NCBI GenBank assembly: GCA_963969345.1
Contig: OZ017770.1
Coordinates: 877,246 to 941,245 of the forward strand
Length of the DNA stretch: 64,000 nucleotides
Source: Turbatrix aceti
Lineage: Eukaryota > Nematoda > Chromadorea > Rhabditida > Panagrolaimidae
Reading direction: 5' to 3'
In this document: positions 42,593 through 55,500 of the stretch, one piece after another
How the letters are laid out: each line of letters starts with the position of its first letter
Numbering within the stretch: position 1 is the stretch's first letter
Program-made: the position numbers and the translations under genes
Notes under the pieces: generated by a model
Seen by the model: only the letters and a program-made list of their open reading frames with translations
Told to the model about the DNA's origin: nothing
Databases searched by the model: none

Positions 42593-45500
42593 CTATGTCG
42601 AGCTCATTAGTTGTTCCTGTTGGAATGTTTGCAGCTGTTTTTTAGACTGGCTTAAGCCACGCAACTCACCTTTGTCAGTGCTTCTTTCACAATGTTGCTT
42701 AACTTTGCCACGTCATACTTTTGTTGCTTCATACCATCCAGAGATTTTGATGAATCGTTATTTATGACCAGCAAGCTAGTATGCGTGCGAATAGGATAGA
42801 CGTCCTGTTCTAAATTGAACGATCTCGTGTCTCCGGATTCGATATCTCTTCGCTGCCGTGTTTTATTCTTCGCACTGCTGCAACACTTTCTGTTGGCTTT
42901 TATTTATGAAATGTTACTTACACGATGCTGTCGAAGTAGCGTGCATTGCACTGCAGCATGCATTCTGACGTGCAGGGCTTCACAACGGCATGAAATGTGA
43001 TTTGCGCTTGATCGACAAATCCCTCGTAGATTATGTCTATTCGAAGTTGATTTTTGGTCGGCTTCGATATAGCGTAGACAGCCGAGTTATTGACAACACA
43101 TCTAAACGACAGCGAATGCTTTTTTCATCGGACAAAAAAGTATGCGCGATAACAAACCCCTTGGAGTCAATCAACGTTACTGTTTTCTTCTGGATACTAT
43201 CTTCTGCAGAGAGTTCTCCTACAATAAAATCGGACGACCGTTCACTCTGCAAATGGTCAGGAAAGGATGATATGTGAATTCCATGAAACGGATTTACCTC
43301 TCGGTCGGCGGTTATCAACAGGTAACCTTTGCCCCCGACGTTGACGGTGTTTGTTACTTGTCCGTCGTCGTTTAGCACTTCTAATCGGTAGCGCTGCTTG
43401 CGCGCTTTCATTGCCAGCGGCGGAAGAGATGTTTTTTGTGTAGGCAAAATGTTGCTGTAATAAATAACGGGGTTTCACGTTTACACCATTCATTCAATTA
43501 TTTTGAAAGAGAGGAAGCACTATTGTCTTTTTTATATTGTGATACTTTAATTGCGAGAAAAAAGAACGTTTAGTCCCTTTCATTAGACTCTGTCTATCTC
43601 GTGATGCCATCACTACTGATCATTGAACGCGGCGTGTTATGAATTTATACTGTGCGAATAAAAAAACACTGATTGTGTATTGCGTGGTATCCGTGAGCAC
43701 ATTTTGTTTTCGATTGTTTTCGACATCGCTAGCAAACCATATGGTAGAAGGGCGTTTTTCTTTCCGGTGCATTTTTGCACTTCCTAGGCGCGAAAAGGGC
43801 AGAAATAACATTTGTTTTTTCTACAGTTGTGGCTATTAAAGTGGCTATCCTGCGTGCAAGACCGAGACAGCCTATGCTTTCAGACTGCAGACGTGCAGAG
43901 CGGTTTCTCTGTAAAGTTGAAATGCCCGGTAAAGGGTTATGCTCAATCTGTGACGCCGATTCCCATGGCATACACTTTGGCGTAAGCACGTGCAAAGCGT
44001 GTGCTTCGTTTTTTCGCAGATCTATCGTTGAGCGAAAGCGCTATAAATGTCGTCTCCGGCAGGAGTGTGTCATTACCAACCGGATCAGAAGTCAATGTCG
44101 TGCTTGTCGTCTTCAAAAATGCTATGAAAAGGGAATGGTGAGAGAACGTGAGTTTCTTTGAATTGAAATTAATTTAATTTCCGATATGCTGAACTGTGAT
44201 AAAACTTATTTTTTTTTATTTTTGCATTGCCTTTTTTAGCGTCTCCTGCGCCTGCAGAACCAGTCTACGGTTCGAGCTTTCTTGAACATCCTGGATGCAT
44301 ATCTCTCGCTTCGCCCCGCGCCTCTATTCCCAGCTTTTCGCCTTCTGCCGCCATGCCGAGCATTGCCATCAAAACAGAGCCAAACGTATCGTTTCCAAAC
44401 ATTCAAAAGCTGCTGGCAGCTTTTCGAAGTTTTCAAAACTCAATGAAATCTCTGTACCGAATAGAAAATCCCACAACACTTGGTGAAGTAAAAGAAGTTA
44501 GTTTTTTTTTCTCCTAACATGTCTCAACTCTGGCAAAACGTAATTATTTTTTTTAGTTTGTGCAAGTTGAAAAACAGCAATATGATAGATTAGAGACAAG
44601 CATGGTTTCCATGATTATGTCGATGGTTAATGAATACTTCAACACATTCTACAAATTTTCTCACGATGTCAGGGTACGTGTATATCGAACGGCCATAAAT
44701 CATGTGCACTGATATAATGTTTACAGGTTAAAGTTTTTCAACCTTTTGCAATCAAATTTTCGCTTTTATACCGAATTTACATGAGTGCGAGCTACTTTCC
44801 TGAAGCAACTGATAACAGACTTTGCACGCATTATGGCTATCATAATTCAGTCACAAATCTGGAAAGGTTTTTTGGTGACCATCCGTGTGTCAGCGAAGTA
44901 AAAGCGTTTGTTTTTTTGGGTGCTGTCAAAAAAGTGCAGTTGTACTATTATGTGCTTCAGGTTAGCGTATCCCATGTTTGACACTTTGGTCAAGCTCAAA
45001 AACAAATCAGTGAAGCTTGGGTTTCGCGAGTTTGACTACGCGGCTATAGTGGGCTTAATCTTCCTGCTTGAGACAGACATACATGTTGGCCTGGATGACG
45101 ATGACCTTAAGACAAAATCCGAAATTCATTCAGAACTTTTTCATAACATCTTGCAAACATACGGTATAGAAAAAACCGGATCTCAATTTGGCGACATTCT
45201 TGGATTTGTCACTGATATAAATGTGAGTTTTTCCAGTAGGACAAAAAACACGTATTTCCGTGTTCTGCATGCGCTTTCTATTTCTATGTTTTGATTGTAC
45301 TTTTCAGAACCTCTGCGTGACAGCTAGTGAATGCACGCTCATCGGAGACATGTGTTTGCCAAAAAACTTGCGATTGCATACCTGGTTGTATGTCAACCAC
45401 TAAACTGATATCGATCTCTATACTCAGGTACAAAGTATGCAAATGCATACGGTGTTAAACATTTTTTTAAATGTAAAAACTTACTATCCATGTATATCTG

Positions 45501-47057
45501 TATCGTTTTCTGCTACTTCTAGTTGAAATGATAGAAATTGTGTGTCTACCTGAGGTTCGGTTTCATCGTGCATGCGACAATTGACCTTGATTGTGACATT
45601 TAATTATTAATTTAAAAAAACACGTTAATTGAAAAATACCTGTATGACTTTATCCTTGATTGTGATCATGTCTGTGTTCCCATCTTTAACCAAAATTGTT
45701 CCGCTGAACCCTGGTGACATTTTCTGTAAGAAAAATCATTGAATTGTGTAAATAAAGAAACTCAATGCCGGAATACCTTCTTTTCAACACCACAGTCGCC
45801 GTACGTCAGTTCAGTTTCCCATTCATAAGCTCCGTTGATTCGTTTCTGGCACATGACGTCGGATCCTTTTTTACTTTTGAGCGTTCCAACAAACATCTTG
45901 ACGGATTTACCGCCAAGACTCAGTGACCCTTTTTTGCAATTCAACCAGACTAAAAATTATAAAGACCATAAAAAGACATAGTCTATGGTCGAGCAGGCTG
46001 TAACTTACAATGCATGCAGTCGTCAAGTTCACCAAAAAATAAATCCGGGTTCATGTTGTCTAGAGGTCGCCGACCTAAAAATCTCGGAGCGAGATGACTG
46101 ATGAAGCACTGATTCGTTTTTGCGTTGAACGTATACGATCGACAGAAACCTTTTTGCCACTGCCAGCAGATTCGCTCGCATGTATCGGCATCCCAGACAC
46201 CGTTAAGTCTGACATCATAAAGGTCTTCAAATCCTGCGTTTTTTAAATGCAAAAATGTGCATTTCGACATTTCAATGTGACCTGAAAATTATTTTTAAAC
46301 GATGTTTTGACAAAATATAGCTATTACGTTGGACGCAGTTACGTTCATAGACATCTGTGCTTTGTGAAGAGGAAAAGTATTTTTCAAAACCATGAACGCC
46401 GTGAGGTGCAATTGATAGTAGTTGGCAGATTCCCTTGTCCGGTGAAAAGGCAATAGCTTCACATTGTACCAAGCCCGTGCAGTCGGATAAACATTCGTCC
46501 AGGGATGCTCCTTTTGTTTTTTCAATCACGTACTTTAAGTGTTCCATTTGTGTTTGCGCGTATCGTTCAAACATCCAAACTCTGTTCTGGCAAGTATTTG
46601 CACTGTCTGCAATACTGAATACTTAAAAATCTAAGTGGCTAAAAAGGTTTTACTTACTCAGAGATAAATCGCAGTACGACCTGACTGCATACATGACAGC
46701 GGATTCGACAGGCGTTTCAGACATCAATCCTCGTTGATTCGTATCCACGAGTAAGCAAATCGTGTCGTCTTCTGTTGTCACGACAAAATTGGCACCTTTG
46801 CATTGCGATGTTTTCTTGCAACGTTCGACACATTCGGTCAACAATGGAGTTTCAAAGTGGTCAATCACTTTGCCTTCCACCAAGCCCTGGACGTCGATAT
46901 AAAATGACTTTGAGCTTTCATCCTTGCATTGAAAAGCTGAAACAAAAAAATATTACTCTATCAAAATAATAAAACAATCATTACCTTTTGAACTGACTAG
47001 ACGAAAAGTATTTAAAAATACAAATATGAATAAACCTGTAATTTTGCACATGGACAT
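42593..47057 (-). CDS. PAN-ZP apical extracellular matrix protein (NOAH/NompA or LET-653 class)
   Basis: Twelve exons: 47057-46985, 46936-46658, 46621-46328, 46281-46009, 45949-45777, 45723-45640, 45585-45485, 43454-43298, 43246-43158, 43101-42922, 42889-42670, 42634-42593; 654 residues, in phase throughout. Signal peptide MSMCKITGLFIFVFLNTF, three PAN/apple modules (about 26-117, 120-215, 217-306), then a ZP domain: ZP-N from LNCKKGSLSLGG to VNCRMHDE, ZP-C with VTLIDSKGCVV, AVYAISKPTKNQ and ITFHAVVKPCTSEC. A furin site RQRR follows at 579-582. ZP proteins polymerise into cuticle or lumen matrices after furin cleavage. No transmembrane helix follows the furin site. Intron 7 (43455-45484) is 2 kb and contains a complete nuclear receptor gene on the other strand. 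Confidence 0.92.
43922..45403 (+). CDS. Nuclear hormone receptor, nested in the PAN-ZP gene intron 7
   Basis: Six exons: 43922-44147, 44240-44496, 44557-44673, 44727-44884, 44940-45222, 45308-45403 (the 44884/44940 junction is the least certain). The DNA-binding domain is in exon 1: CSIC...C..C with P-box CKACASFFRR, and second module C-x5-C-x9-C-x2-C ending QCRACRLQKCYEKGM. That P-box is of the nematode supplementary (HNF4-derived) NHR class. Exons 2-6 form a divergent ligand-binding domain (EFDYAAIVGLIFLLETD is recognisable as the helix 6-8 region). It acts in the nucleus; ligand unknown. The start follows in-frame upstream text without an ATG context I prefer; MPGKGLCSIC is the natural start. 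The gene has no homology to its host. Confidence 0.88.
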
Positions 47058-47442
47058 GCTTGTAGAAGCACAACTTAGCGTGGTTTCCTTGACGAAAAAT
47101 AAAACATCCAGGTCACAAATTTATCCTCAAATGTCAACGAGCTAAGTCAAGTTGAGTCCGAAAAGTTGGTCCCTCCCGCTGCCCCTCTATTTCCATGCAT
47201 TAGCCCCTAAATTTGGGTCAAGGTCTTCTTACTGGATTGCGATTACAGAGGCTATTCGGTCAAAAATCTCTTTTTCTTTCCACAAATTGCGTTATCTGTT
47301 TATCCCGTTGCATAATAAAAAAATATCTTCAAGATATCGTGACAGAATCAGGTGTTCCAATTAACTTTATTTTTTTTACCAATGTAGTGGTACCACAAAA
47401 ACTGTCAAAAGGCGCAACACTGTGATTTAAAAAAAACACTTT
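47058..47442. other. Intergenic between PAN-ZP and Ly-6-like genes
   Basis: 385 bases holding the PAN-ZP promoter and the 3' UTR of the Ly-6-like gene, both on the minus strand. No gene seen. Confidence 0.5.
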
Positions 47443-48307
47443 TCAACCGTAATAATAAGGAGAATCAGTGTGTTCCTCTTCTTCTTGAATTTCGTTTTTG
47501 ATTTTCTTTAGCACGCCGTGATAATTCTTTGGCATTGGGATATTGCAGTAATCCTCGGTGCAAACGCATATTTCATCCTGACCGTCGATATGGTAACAGC
47601 CCTCGGTGTACGTGCCCATCCACGCAGATGCACAAAAAGAGTGTCCAGCACTTGATCGAACTAGAATTAAACAAAAACAGTCTTATCTCTGTTGTTACCC
47701 CAGCACTGCGTCGATGTTTACCTGTCAAGCAAGCCGTCCCTGTACAAATGCGTTGTCCATCACACGTAACGTTGAGCATCCCTTCTCCGAGTCCAACGTC
47801 AGCACCAACGATGCTGCCGCACTCTAGGCAACCGATGTTACCTCCACCGTCCGGAAGTGCTAGCTTAACGTATCTGTAACCATTGATATCAACTAACCGT
47901 TAAAGACAATCGTGTTTTAAGATTTACCGATTGACGAGTGCTATTTCTCGTTTCCATTTGACAGGGTTGTTGCAAAGATCATGAACACAACCACAAAATA
48001 CGCTACCGTCGTCTTGGTTAGCACAGTGTCCATTGATAGGCACTATTTCGGGTGTTGGTAGGGATTCACTGCATCCCGATACAAAGCTTCCGTTTACAAA
48101 GACTTCTAGAAAAGCAAACATTGATAAAAATGGTCAAAAGTGAAAATACCCACCAATCATACACCCACTCCCGTAGCAAGTGGAGTTGATATTGCACGAT
48201 TTTCCGGAAGATTCATCGATGCCGTAGCACTGATAGCAGATGTTGTTGGTGTAAACCACGGATACGCTGATTGCGACAAAAAATAATACGCATCGCTGAG
48301 CGGCCAT
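47443..48307 (-). CDS. Secreted protein with two Ly-6/uPAR-like cysteine modules
   Basis: Four exons (48307-48154, 48105-47928, 47873-47722, 47660-47443) give 233 residues. It starts with a signal peptide (MAAQRCVLFFVAISVSVVYT). Module 1 runs from NICYQCYGIDESSG to HDLCNNP, module 2 from IGCLECGSIVG to EDYCNIP; each opens with CxxC and closes with C-N, the hallmark of the LU (three-finger) fold. NGS and NST sequons suggest glycosylation. The tail is acidic and ends DSPYYYG, with no clear GPI-anchor signal, so it may be secreted. LU proteins typically bind receptors or other surface proteins. Role here unknown. Confidence 0.78.
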
Positions 48308-49587
48308 TGTGAACGTAGTAATGATGAAGCATTAGAATCCAAAATGTAAAATTTGTCAAATCAATGGATCAACGTAATCCAGATTAGTTATTACGTGTCT
48401 GTGATGATTTTCGATCAATTTGTACTTTATCTCATATTATTTTCACGTCACTGGTGCCTGTGTTATTCGTTAGACAAATTAATGCATGTACTGTACCTGT
48501 GTTAACATCGTCGGTCATGCTTGTGCATCGTGACATATCCACGAGCACCCTTTCATGCTGATTGTTATTTTTCATACCCTGTCACTTCAAAAATAAATTG
48601 CAACGTTGTCATTTTTTCTAGACGAGCCCCCGCATTCCTTTGTCCCCAAAACATTCAAGGTACCGTAAATTAATCTTACGAAACTTTTATTTTCGCTTAT
48701 GACATAAAACAAAACGAGAAAAAAATAGGAAAAGTAACGCCTGAGTTAATTTCAAGTTAACGGACATTACCGCGACAGGTAGATTTCGAGTCGTAGCAGT
48801 AACTGTCAAAGAGGAGCTTCAAATAATGGCAATTCAAAGGCAGTGCTCTAAATCAACAGTTTGATACAATACAAAACACGAGCATAGCCAGTAAATATGC
48901 TGTCGTTTGAGCCTTTTGGCAGCCACTTACATTAATATACTTTTTAATACAGAAGCAATGTACAAGAAACGTGGGCAAATATAATGAACAAGAAAAAACA
49001 AGACAGCAGTAAATACAATGAATATGACCTGTATCTGTCATTTTCATTCAACACAGAAAAAACGTATTTATATTGACACAAAAATATCTATATACAATTG
49101 AAGAAACAAATGGTAGGAAAGAGTTATCTTGCATCAATTGTCAAAGAGAAAACAGTGTGAGAAAAGGAATTTTTTCTCACTCAGAGAAACGTATTTGCCA
49201 TTTACGGCTTCTTTTATCCAAATAGTACATATGTACAAAATATACAGATTTTTTGTACATGAAAATAAATATGGCAAAACTTCAATTTGTAGTCAAAGAA
49301 AATAGAAAACAAGATAGCAACAAAAATAATGTTATACAAGAAAAAAAGATAGAACAATAAAACCAATTACAACACCACTAATACAACCTCGTGTCCAGTG
49401 TGCGCAAGATAATAGCAAAGAAAACAAATGATTACAACACTCAAAGAAATGATATATATACAGTATTTTTTTCACTAAGAGAGTAGTATTTTATACAACT
49501 GTACAATTTATTTGTGTCAGGCCGAAGGAATGAATAGAGAGTATCTCGACATCGGCCAGGGATGGATGACAGGGACGGATCAGAATC
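48308..49587. other. Intergenic, 3' flank of the HLH-30-type gene
   Basis: AT-rich. The portion just below 49588 is probably a long 3' UTR of the bHLH gene. No other gene recognised. Confidence 0.5.
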
Positions 49588-52500
49588 TCAGTAATCAATG
49601 CCAAGGGAAGCGTGCGCGGATGAGTTGCCGGCGTTGTGCTGAGACTCGGGAGAAAAGCCTGCTTGGTCCCACTGAATGTCAGGGCTCATTTGATTGGACA
49701 ACAAATTTCCGCTACCAAGAATGGGATCGGCCTGAGAGAGCGAATTGTGGTTCTGAAAGATTTAGATAGATAAAGAGACAAAAGGTGAGCGACCGAAGAG
49801 AGGCAGTTAGTAAGTGCTATTCTCAAAAAAACGTGTTGGCATCCATCACCTTTGTTAACTATTAAAAAACATTAAACACAAAGTTAAGTAGATAATTATC
49901 ATATGGCGTGAAAAAAAGTGAATTTTCAAGGATTTGGATTACAAACTAGGTCCAACCAAGTGTGAAATAGTATCAGTGGTGCGTCGGCGTGCGTTCATCG
50001 TTCTCACCTGAGGCGTCAGATCCTCCATAACGAAGTCAAAGCTGTTTTGCAGCATTCCAGGCTGCAAAGAATCTGGCATGGGCGACCACGATGAATTTGG
50101 TGTGCCATATTCACTCATCGTGTTATGAGTGTTTTGATTCGTCGGAATCGAACTGCTTGACGGGAAAAATGTTGCGCGTTGGTGGAATTGCGCGAATGCG
50201 GATTCTGATGGCAGTGAGCCTACGTGGGGCCCTGATGGAGATGGTTGAAATCTGTTTGGACTGTTTATCTGCATTTCCTGCATTTGATTCATAAAACCAG
50301 AATTCTGAAAAAAAATCAAGATTACACCCAAACGTTTACTGTTGTCCAAGGCAACTGGCAGGCATTGCTGATGTTAATCAAAGAAGCGTCAAAAACATAC
50401 ATAAGATCCCGTAGGCGTTTGCGAAGGTGACAACGGTTCATCAAAGGGTTCCTGCTTGATACGAATGTGCTTTTTTCCTGATTTCAGTGACGACGAAATA
50501 GCGTTGAACGAGGGAGGCAGACCGTTGTCCGGCAAGTTGACGCCGTGCTGTTGCAGACGATCTTCCAACATTTTTATTCTTTCAAGGCATTGAACAGCGA
50601 AGTCTTCGATCTTCACCTTTTCGTCCTGTTCGCGAAGCATGTGATCACGATCCATCTGCAGTTGGCGAATGTAATCACACGATGCCTTGAGGATGGTTCC
50701 CTTATTCAGTTTGATTTCCTCTGACGTGCTTTTGGGCAACATTTGGCCCAATTCCTTGATGCGGTCGTTGATATTATATCGCCGCCGGCGTTCAACTAAA
50801 TGCACAAAAAACGACATAAAACATTTTTTCTTACAAAATGTAAACATACTCATGTTGTGAATGTCCTTTTTTCGCCTGTCACGGAAAAACTCATTTTCCT
50901 GGGGAGGAGGGTTTGAAGAATTGGAAGCACCTCGGGAACCCCGGACAAATGATTCCATGTCAAAACTGGAAGTTGGAGCAGACGACGAAACGATGTGACG
51001 GAAATTGTTGGCATTGGGAATTGGAATGCCGACAGGACCGGTGGGTGAGCCAGAGTGCATTGAGTTTCCCGAGGAATCATTGCCTGGGGCCTGCCGAGAG
51101 CCCGTATGATTGGTACTCATTCCACCATGTAAATTTGTTGGCAGACTCGAGATGTTGTCGTTGTAAGATCCACCAATTGGAACCTTTAAAAATACATTTA
51201 TGTAAAACAATTGAAAGAAAGAAAAATTAACATACCGGTTGGCTTTTATTCGGAGCGCGTTGTTGAGCCTCGTCTTCAAGTTGAAGGATCTCGTCGATGA
51301 TTAATTCTTCAAGCTGTAAAAATGCTGATTAAAGCAATTCAGACAGAGCGACGGACAGTAGACTACGCGTCCTATCGTTTATCGTGCCTTATCAAATAGA
51401 ATGCGAATAAAGTCCCCCCCCCTACGGGTTAATGCAACAACAATAAAGTGTTTTAACATTCCCGACGAGTACCTGCCAGCCGACTACAACCTACGCTAAA
51501 TCCTTTGCATCTATAAAGCGGAAAAAAAACTTGACGTATCTTTGAAAGTTTTGCAAGCTAGCATTACATCTATGCTTTTTATCAAAAGGCTGAGTAAAAA
51601 TCAATGAAAAACCACATCAAGTTAACCCTTGCTCTTAGTTCAACAACCTGTCTCATTAATTTTTTTGTCACAATAAAAAAATAATATGGGAGCATTAGTG
51701 TAGCGTGATGTGATCTTTATTGATAAACAGAGGAAATAAACACAACGCAGGAAGTGAGTGCAAAACTTTTTTCTCATTTTGGCTACACAACTGATGAAAG
51801 AAGGCGGTTGTTATTAAGATGGGGGCAAAAACGTATTTGTTTTTCCGAAAAAAAATCTAAACGACCCGCGTTTTCGCAAAAAGAATGCTTTAAATCCAGT
51901 CTACAACATACCAAGCCAGCCACGCAAAAACCCCTGAAAACAAAGACTTCACGTAAGTTACAAAAATTCGAAAAATGCCTCTGTTAGCCCATTTACACAA
52001 AGGATGGAATACTACCAGGGGTTGTCACAGTCATAAAAAGAGTCTCACAGGCCTGGCCAAAGAGAATACGATTTCCAGTCATTTTTTTCTGATAAAACTG
52101 TCCTTCAAAAATTAAAGTACAGAAATGCGGCGTCAAAATTGACAACTTGTTGTACGAAAACGAATAACAAACTGAAACCTTATGCAATCAAAAAAGACAG
52201 AGAGCATTGCCACAATATTGTAATGATCCATTCCACTGGAAGCTAGCCAATCACATGAAAAGTGTTTTTTTGATGTCGCAAAAAATGAACGCCGTTTCAA
52301 GAATGTCTGCATGAAATGCTCCCGAAATTTGGCCAATAAAGTATTGTCTCGATAAAAAAACGCAGGGAATAATAAAATAAATATGTATATACTTTTTTAA
52401 CGCGATGCGTAACTTGTGCTACCAAAAAAATCTGTCGTAACCCTATAGATTCACGTTTGTTAAAACTTCTCTGTTAAGAGGAAAGAAGGGGTAGCACTTC

Positions 52501-55500
52501 AATAGAAGACCAGTTTTTGAAAGCATAAACGTAAATCTAACAGAAATGAGCGCAAAATCATTAAACTAATCGATAAGAAAAACAAACATTTAATTCATGG
52601 TAAAACTTTTGGTTGGGCTACACTTTTGAAGAAGAGATACGTCAGGTTAAGTAAGAAACGAACTATCAAAAAAAGTCTAGTGTAGCACATGACCCTTAGA
52701 TTAGGGCGAGACACAGAATTGGTCGTAATCAGCTGATTGCAGTCGCCTCTCCTACACATTGTCAGGACTAGACCAAATGTCAGCGACAGGAAAAAATGAA
52801 TTGTGGCAACGCAGCAAAAAAGTTAAGATAGGAAACAAAAATTAAAAGAAAAACTAACCTCTCGAGGGTCAGTGGAGTTTGGACTGTCGGAGTTGAGAAA
52901 CAGCTGTCTCTCTGCCGGGCTGCCAGCGCTCCTCTGTGTCTGTAAAACGTATGTTTGAGTTATCACGGGAAATTTTGTGGTCGTTGGACTGCTTCGTTTA
53001 GAGCCGCTTGGTGTTGATTTTTTAGAATTGCTTGCGGATGAACGAGACGAAGATATATTTTCTGAGGACTCGTAAACATATCCACCGAGTGAAACTCCAC
53101 TATCGAGTGAGCCAATGGGAAGGGGAGCATTGTTGCGCAAATGATATGCCTTATTAATAGCAGGAACTTGTGGAATTGTGGTAATGCCACCACCATTACG
53201 CCGAAATGGTACGCCCCCGGCTGTCGTGATGATGAACGTTTTCGGCGATGTGCCAGGCGACGGCGTCGTTGGGTTAACCGTGTTAGGACTGCGGCGCAAC
53301 ACGATTGCTGTCGGCCGTTTGGAACCCGCGCTTTCAACAACCTTAATTAGTCCGCCGGTAGCATTGTTCCGCCGGATTATAGATTGTGCAGGAGTTGCGG
53401 TCGTTGAAGCTAGGCCTATGGCAGAGGGAGCAGATATAAGACGTCTTCGCCGACCGCTTCGGGTAACAAGGATGGGATCTTCTTCTGCGGGAAGAGGTGA
53501 TGGGTCTTCGATTATTACCTCATCGATTTTGTTTGAGCTCGGCTCGGCTGATACGCCGATCTTGGATCTTTTAGTGGCCTTCAGGATTGCAAATTTTGGT
53601 TCACCGGAAGATTTAAAAAAAAGGCAGCAGCAGTCGGGTGATAGAAAAAAATGAGGTAGAGACTAAAGTGAAAAAGCAGATCTGTAATCACAAAAAGTTT
53701 CAAAAATCAGACGTTATCGATCGGGACAGTACATTCGTTCGCAACAAACAATGATGACACGCCAGAAGTTTTTGAGCATAACAAAAAAACACAATAAAAT
53801 AAATGGAAGGGACAGACATCAACATAAAAGGTCGTAAAATTTCTTTTTCAACTCGGGTTAAAAAAATAAAACTGCCTCAAACAACTTGAATCTATTATCT
53901 AGTGCATGAACTTTGGTTGTTGCGATAAACTGTATAATATCAATCATTTTTATGCTGTGTTTTACATATAGCACTGAGGACACATATATCGTCGTGACAG
54001 CTTCCCACTAGTTCTAGTTGCGTCGTCGTTGTCGGCGTAGATCGCAACCAAAAAACTTATCGGGTGAACTAACCGGCTTTTGCCATAGACAGAGAAAAGA
54101 GGGGGTATACTTGCTGGCAGGAGGCGGACTCAAAATAAAATTGCAAAGAATAGAAAAGAAAGCGAAACGGCGTCGTCTGCGCATCTGAGGATGACATCTC
54201 TGTCATGCACAATGGAAACAGGCAAGGAAAGTGCAACCTTAAAACATCGACAATAATTTGCCTATTGCGAAAAATAAGACCATCAAACAATATATATATT
54301 TTTTCTTTATCTGTGACTACAAAAAATTCCATAAAGAATACAATCACGAGTCATCAAACTAAAACTAAACATCACTATATCACTTAACCATGCAAAGCCA
54401 ATTTTTTGTATGAAAAGATGCACCCTGACAGCAATTGTTATAAATTGTACTATGTAAGACAGCTGATTCAAATTTTTGCACCAAAAAAACTAGCTTCCTT
54501 TTTGGGGGAACCAACATATTCATGGCTCACAGTCAAACCAACAGGAACCCAGAAGAGGATGAAGCTAGCTAGAAAACAGTGACATGCGCGCAATGTTGTC
54601 GCCAAACATAAATAAACTCTCCAACAATCAAGCATTTGTTTGCAAAAAAACTGAAAAAAAATTTTACTTGACAATGAATGATTCGATTCGTTCTACGCTC
54701 TGTCGCTTCTAATTCCAATACAGCTATAGTTTTATTCTGTCTACGCAAGATGCAACGATATAACAAACGAAAAATCTTAAGGACGTGTGTTCAACGTTTC
54801 AGCAGAGAAAGTAAAACATATGCTTAAACTTCAGTTGCATAAAAATCATTCAACGACCGTAAAGAGAAGGCATACCCCAAAAACAAATTTTGCAAATCGT
54901 AAAAGGATTTACCATTGCATTGTTTAGTTTTTTAAAGACATTCTACAATACTTCAAGCCAAGGGCACCACTGACACACTATTTTTTATCCTTCACTTATC
55001 CAAGAAGGTGCAAACACTTTCAAACCAGTCCTATTTATCGACAGTAAATACTCAATTAAAAAAGGAGATGCATCATGGAGATATGTTTTTGGGCTATATG
55101 ATGTATCATGTTTGCTAATACATCATATAGCCCATAAAACATATCAAATTCATATATGATTTCAAATAGTATATTTAGAACAAAAAAATTAGTTGTTGCT
55201 CTTTCTGAGATATCGGATTGTTGCTACAGCGTTCTATTAAAGTATATGGATGATTTATAAACAATTTCCATAAAGTGCAATTTCAATCAAGGTTTATACA
55301 GCACGGTCTTTGCCTGTGCGTTGTGCAAAGTTAAAAAGAAAAAGCCAGCCGAAAAAAGAATCTAAACAATCAACGAATTGTGCTCAATGTATGAGAAAGA
55401 GAAGCGAGCTCAACATGAGCATACATGTAATCTCCTGCAAGTACCTTTGATCAGAATCCCCATTGCCTCATGTGTGTAATTGCATCGGTAACCTTGTAAT

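Noticed and set aside
42593..43454. ZP-C exons as an independent, N-terminally truncated gene
   Set aside because: Phase and domain order join them exactly to the upstream PAN/ZP-N exons across the 2 kb intron.
53178..53654. 158-codon plus-strand frame
   Set aside because: Antisense shadow of exon 2 of the HLH-30-type gene, which is supported by phase and splice sites.
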